Shown here piece by piece: positions 6,033 through 8,879 of a stretch of 8,879 nt of DNA. Position 1 is the first letter of the stretch. Every line of letters begins with the position of its first letter. The DNA is from Prevotellaceae bacterium. GTDB lineage: Bacteria; Bacteroidota; Bacteroidia; Bacteroidales; UBA932. Position numbers and translations under genes: made by a program. The stretch is taken from positions 1 through 8,879 of the forward strand of contig JAIRLC010000099.1 of assembly GCA_031259645.1 (NCBI GenBank), given 5' to 3'. The notes under the pieces are model-generated. The model did not search any database. It was not told the origin of the DNA and saw nothing but the letters and a program-made list of their open reading frames with translations.

Positions 6033-6917
6033 CTACACTACGACCTTTTTCTTCCGGTAATTTTCACGAAATTCTTTAGGCGAACAATTCTTTTTCTTCT
6101 TGAAAATACGGTTAAAATTGGAGATATTATTAAAGCCGCAGTCGTAACATATTTCGGAAATAGACCTGGTGGAGTCCACCAGCAGGCGGGTAGCATGCCC
6201 TAAACGAATGTCGAGAATGTAGTCCATCAGCGTTTCACTGGTACGCAGTTTAAAGAAGCGGCTAAACGCCACCGGCGTCATCTTGGTGATGCCGGCCAGC
6301 TCGCTCAGGCGGATTTCCTCTTTGTAGTGCGCATTAATGTACTCCTGTACTTTTTGCACGCGGCGGCTGTCGGACTGTAGGCTTATTTTTGCAAAAGAAG
6401 AACTTGACAATGTCCGCGCTTCGTCGCTAAATAGGGAAAGTTCGTAAAGGATGGTTAAGAAATCGAGCACCGCATAAAAGCCTTGCTCGCTCGATAATTT
6501 ATCCAACCACTTGTATGTTTTCAAAACGGCCTCCATGGGGAACGACAACCCTTTCTGCGCCTTTTGCAACATCCTGCGGATGGTGCCGAACTGGTTTTTG
6601 TCGATGAAATTGGTGAAAAACAAGTCGGGCGAAAACTGTATGGTAATCTCGCGAATGTGGGACGACCGGCACTCGTGTTGCTCCCACACGTGCTCCAGAT
6701 CTTTGCTGGTAATAAGCACCAGATCGTATTCGCCGATAATTTCGATAGAATCACCCACAATTCTTTTCACACCGGGCGCTTGTGCAATAAAATTCAGTTC
6801 AAATTCATTGTGGGTATGAATAGGATAAGTGAAGGCTGTTTTTTGCCGGTCGACAATATAAAAACAGTCTTTTGCAGACAACGGTGTAATCTCACGAATA
6901 GAAGTAAGATTATTCAT
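6033..6917 (-). CDS. AraC-family transcriptional regulator with N-terminal cupin domain
   Basis: This 294-residue regulator has an N-terminal cupin-like sensor domain containing YPIHTHNEFELNFI (31-44; His34, His36, Glu38), the pattern of AraC proteins that bind small, often sugar-type, ligands. A helical middle section covers about 110-180. The C-terminal AraC DNA-binding domain (about 188-288) has two helix-turn-helix units: LSELAGITKMTPVAFSRFFK (205-224) and a second at about 253-275 with the classic CGFNNISNFNRIFKK signature, followed by SPKEFRENYR. The ATG at 6917 is the natural start. There is no Shine-Dalgarno site. It lies 120 nt upstream of the small ORF and GDSL gene on the same strand and may control them, though this is only inferred. 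Its own promoter overlaps a perfect palindrome, so autoregulation is possible. Confidence 0.93.
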   Translation of the reverse strand: MNNLTSIREITPLSAKDCFYIVDRQKTAFTYPIHTHNEFELNFIAQAPGVKRIVGDSIEIIGEYDLVLITSKDLEHVWEQHECRSSHIREITIQFSPDLFFTNFIDKNQFGTIRRMLQKAQKGLSFPMEAVLKTYKWLDKLSSEQGFYAVLDFLTILYELSLFSDEARTLSSSSFAKISLQSDSRRVQKVQEYINAHYKEEIRLSELAGITKMTPVAFSRFFKLRTSETLMDYILDIRLGHATRLLVDSTRSISEICYDCGFNNISNFNRIFKKKKNCSPKEFRENYRKKKVVV

Positions 6918-6966
6918 AATACTAAAGGTTGGGTAAGTTTTTAAAAAAGAACAATTTATTTTAGCG

Positions 6967-6974
6967 CAAAAATA
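6967..6974 (-). promoter_or_regulatory. Probable -7 element of the araC-type gene
   Basis: TATTTTTG on the minus strand fits TAnnTTTG and would start transcription near 6960, about 43 nt ahead of the ATG. It overlaps the promoter-proximal arm of the perfect inverted repeat at 6968-7002. No clear TTTG -33 element is visible in the AT-rich sequence upstream. Confidence 0.45.
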
Positions 6975-7002
6975 CGAAAATTATTATTATTTTCGTATTT
7001 TT
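6968..7002. repeat. Perfect 14-bp inverted repeat over the araC promoter
   Basis: AAAAATACGAAAAT (6968-6981) is repeated in exact inverse as ATTTTCGTATTTTT (6989-7002) with a 7-bp AT spacer. The arms are 21 bp apart start to start, two helical turns, which suits a dimeric DNA-binding protein. As RNA it would be a long AU stem followed by U5 on the minus strand, so it could instead be a backup terminator for the OmpA gene upstream. Confidence 0.8.
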
Positions 7003-7006
7003 ATTT

Positions 7007-7049
7007 AAAAAATAAAAAAATGCCTTAAAATTAGGAGAATTTTAAGGCA
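7007..7049 (-). terminator. Rho-independent terminator of the OmpA-type gene
   Basis: A perfect 12-bp inverted repeat (TGCCTTAAAATT 7021-7032, loop of 5 nt, AATTTTAAGGCA 7038-7049) is followed on the minus strand by seven U, one A and six U. It begins 38 nt after the OmpA stop codon. The stem is AU-rich except for its GCC base, but its length and the U-tract make it a convincing intrinsic terminator. Confidence 0.88.
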
Positions 7050-7086
7050 AGAATTTGGTGTTGTAAATTTTAGGCTACTTTTGTTT

Positions 7087-8496
7087 TTAGCGCTTTACTT
7101 GGACTCTTCGGTTCTTTTTACGATTTTCTTCGCTCGTATTTGGCGCTACGGGCTCGGTTTTGCCTTTGCTCGCGGTTGTTATTCTGTCTGCGGAAATGCC
7201 CTTCTCGACAAGATATTTTTTTGCAGTATCGGCTCGGCGTTGTCCTAAATTCATATTAACCGCATCGTCGCCAATATCGCAGGCGTGTCCTTCCACCAAT
7301 ATATTTATAGCGGGATAACGTTTCAATATCTCCGCCTTTTTGTCGAGTTCGGTTAACATTGTTGCTGTTGGATTGCTTTGGTTTATTGAATATCCATCAA
7401 CGGGTTTAAGAAGCGTTTGCATGTCGTCGTCATATTGGCGCTGTTCGGCTGCCTTGCGCACTTGTTCGGCTATTCTTTGTTCTTCAAGTTTGCGTGCTTC
7501 TTCGGCTTTACGGCGTTCTTCTGCATCTTTTTGCTCGGCTTTACGTCTTGCTTCTTCGGCAGCTTGTTGTTGTCGTTCTATTTCGGCTTGTGCATCAAAT
7601 GCGACTTGCGTGTCAACAGGCTTAACCGTTTTTGCTTTAGGTTTTGAACCGCCAAATATAAACCCAATCTTTATTCCTGCAGCTAAGGGCACTACCTTGT
7701 CGACAATTCTTTTGTTGTCAATAGATGCTGATAAGGCGCTGTTCAAAGTATTTGGTATCTGTATTAACGCTGTGCTCATATCGTCGGAATCGGAAATTGT
7801 ATATGGCACCAATTTTTGCTCTTGCGACGGGGAGTTGTTAATATTATTTAATCCATAGTCGAGATACAATCCTGTATAAAATTTCCCCAATTTTATACCT
7901 GCTTCGATGGATGTAAAAAAGGCTGTTTTCAATTTTAGGTCGCCTTTATGGTCAATTCCATTGAATGTGCCGAAACCCATTTCTGGATCGTCAATATAAA
8001 AATCATCGGAGATGAAATAGCCTACCGTTTCCACCTCGCTAAATCTACTTTTATACGTTGTGCTGAGCGGAATGCCGACTTTTGCACCAATGGCCGCATA
8101 AAATTTACCGCTTTCGAAACGCAGCATCAAAGGAATATTAAGTAATATAGCCTGTTGTGTTTCGCTGTAATTTTTTGTAGTAGCGATACCTTGAAAATCG
8201 TCCCACTCTGTGTAAACCACTTCTCTAAGGTTCGACAGTTCATACTTGCCATTAAACAATGCTCCGCTCAGTCCTGTGCTTATTCCCCATTTTTCGCTAA
8301 AAAAATAAGTATAATCCAGTCCGAGGGTTCCTCCGAAACCCGTTTTGTTCTTGCCTGTTTCAAGGTTGTATTGGAGAGAGGATAAACCGCCGCCTGCGTT
8401 TATCGAAAATTGGTGGCGCGATTGTGCTCCTGCTGATATTGCAACTAAAACGGCTGCAATAAATGCGATTCTTTTATCTACTGTGTTTTTTTTCAT
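7087..8496 (-). CDS. Outer-membrane beta-barrel / coiled-coil / OmpA-domain envelope protein
   Basis: This 469-residue protein has a signal peptide (basic MKKNTVDKR, then hydrophobic IAFIAAVLVAISAGA, cleavage near residue 25). A predicted PorT/OMP_b-brl-type beta-barrel follows (about 27-283), with alternating aromatic strands such as DYTYFFSEKWGISTGLSGAL and a closing IKIGFIFGG. Next comes an Ala/Glu/Arg-rich coiled-coil linker (about 298-356) and a C-terminal OmpA domain (about 368-468). That domain carries VEGHACD (401-407), NMNLGQRRAD (414-423) and NRRVQV (463-468), the pattern that binds the diaminopimelate of peptidoglycan. The protein should sit in the outer membrane and tether it to the wall, with the coil spanning periplasmic distance. 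The ATG at 8496 is well placed for the signal peptide. The gene ends in its own terminator and lies 39 nt after the LRR gene, so it could be read from either an own promoter or that gene's transcript. Confidence 0.92.
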   Translation of the reverse strand: MKKNTVDKRIAFIAAVLVAISAGAQSRHQFSINAGGGLSSLQYNLETGKNKTGFGGTLGLDYTYFFSEKWGISTGLSGALFNGKYELSNLREVVYTEWDDFQGIATTKNYSETQQAILLNIPLMLRFESGKFYAAIGAKVGIPLSTTYKSRFSEVETVGYFISDDFYIDDPEMGFGTFNGIDHKGDLKLKTAFFTSIEAGIKLGKFYTGLYLDYGLNNINNSPSQEQKLVPYTISDSDDMSTALIQIPNTLNSALSASIDNKRIVDKVVPLAAGIKIGFIFGGSKPKAKTVKPVDTQVAFDAQAEIERQQQAAEEARRKAEQKDAEERRKAEEARKLEEQRIAEQVRKAAEQRQYDDDMQTLLKPVDGYSINQSNPTATMLTELDKKAEILKRYPAINILVEGHACDIGDDAVNMNLGQRRADTAKKYLVEKGISADRITTASKGKTEPVAPNTSEENRKKNRRVQVKR

Positions 8497-8535
8497 TTAA
8501 TTTACTGTTTACAATAACAAGTGAATAACAAATAG
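8497..8535. other. Short gap between the LRR and OmpA-type genes
   Basis: This 39-bp AT-rich spacer has no hairpin or U-tract that would end the LRR transcript. On the minus strand it has a TATTTG but no complete TAnnTTTG, so I cannot place an OmpA promoter with confidence; read-through from the LRR gene is possible. Confidence 0.4.
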
Positions 8536-8879
8536 TCAATATAACCAGTTCTTCCGTCTTGCTATATCGAAGTCGCATCCGCTGAAGCCGGGATTGTCGA
8601 AATAAATAATACGCCCACCAGACGCGCTTAAACTGCGGTCGGGCAATTTTGTAAATAAATCATTCAAGGCCTCTGCATCAAGTTGATTATTGGAGCAGTC
8701 CAATTTAGCTAACGCCCCATTGTTAGGGGCTATATCCAAACTTGTCAATTGATTCGAATAGCAATATAGCTCGGTTAAAGCCGTACAGTGGCTTAGATCC
8801 AAACTTGTCAATTGATTCAAATAGCAATATAGCTTGGTTAAAGCCGTACAGTGGCTTAGATCCAAACTTGTCAATTGAT
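8536..8879 (-). CDS. C-terminal end of a leucine-rich-repeat protein (5' part outside the window)
   Basis: The last 113 or so residues of a larger protein are visible; the gene enters from beyond 8879. It shows 21-residue LRRs of the type LTSLDLSHCTALTKLYCYLNQ, at least two and a half copies, the last one diverged (LTSLDIAPNNGALAKLDCSNNQ). A capping segment follows (LDAEALNDLFTKLP … NPGFSGCDFDIARRKNWLY) like the ends of Bacteroidota cell-surface LRR proteins. There is no sorting domain of the type IX secretion kind after it, so surface attachment, if any, must be through the missing N-terminus. Such proteins usually mediate binding to host or other cells or to matrix; the partner is unknown. 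Confidence 0.88.
   Translation of the reverse strand, partial: QLTSLDLSHCTALTKLYCYLNQLTSLDLSHCTALTELYCYSNQLTSLDIAPNNGALAKLDCSNNQLDAEALNDLFTKLPDRSLSASGGRIIYFDNPGFSGCDFDIARRKNWLY
8735..8879 (-). repeat. 63-bp tandem repeats encoding the LRR units
   Basis: Units start at 8735, 8798 and 8861 (the last cut by the window edge). The first two differ at only two of 63 positions by my comparison. Each encodes one 21-residue LRR. Near identity at synonymous sites points to recent duplication or gene conversion. Confidence 0.9.

Noticed and set aside
8735..8879. CRISPR-like direct repeats
   Set aside because: The repeats are contiguous, 63 bp long, in frame and encode LRR units; there are no unique spacers.

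Overview
The window looks like a stretch of a Bacteroidales (Bacteroidota) chromosome. The evidence is the recurring TAnnTTTG promoter element ahead of several genes, the lack of Shine-Dalgarno sites, a beta-barrel/OmpA envelope protein, a leucine-rich-repeat protein of a type common in this phylum, and GDSL and glycoside-type transporter sequences of Bacteroidales character. I cannot assign a genus. No rRNA, tRNA, CRISPR array, insertion sequence or integrase was seen.

Layout: only the first gene is on the plus strand, a YifB/ComM-type AAA+ ATPase (149-1687) preceded by a promoter-like element and a GTCTA-rich repeated leader. It converges on an ABC-F ATPase (1714-3300, minus). The ABC-F leader holds a five-codon ORF, a GC-rich hairpin and a possible competing pairing. 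Upstream of it is a 465-residue protein I do not recognise (3433-4830, minus).

Next is a stranded C-terminal piece of an MFS/GPH sugar symporter (4850-5101, minus), whose first ~80% is missing. It sits 14 nt behind the stop codon of a secreted GDSL/SGNH esterase (5116-5808, minus). That esterase is preceded by a 30-codon coiled-coil ORF (5820-5912) and an AraC-family regulator (6033-6917, minus). A regulator, a secreted esterase and a sugar transporter would make a normal small carbohydrate-scavenging locus, so this one looks partly decayed.

A perfect 14-bp inverted repeat overlaps the likely araC promoter. Next to it is a clear intrinsic terminator belonging to the next minus-strand gene, an outer-membrane beta-barrel/coiled-coil/OmpA protein (7087-8496). 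The right edge cuts the end of a leucine-rich-repeat protein gene (8536 to beyond 8879) built from nearly identical 63-bp repeats.

Most of the window is ordinary housekeeping and envelope content, and no new multi-gene system is evident. The points most worth a second look are the ABC-F leader, the truncated transporter junction, the araC palindrome, the 30-codon ORF and the unrecognised 465-residue protein.
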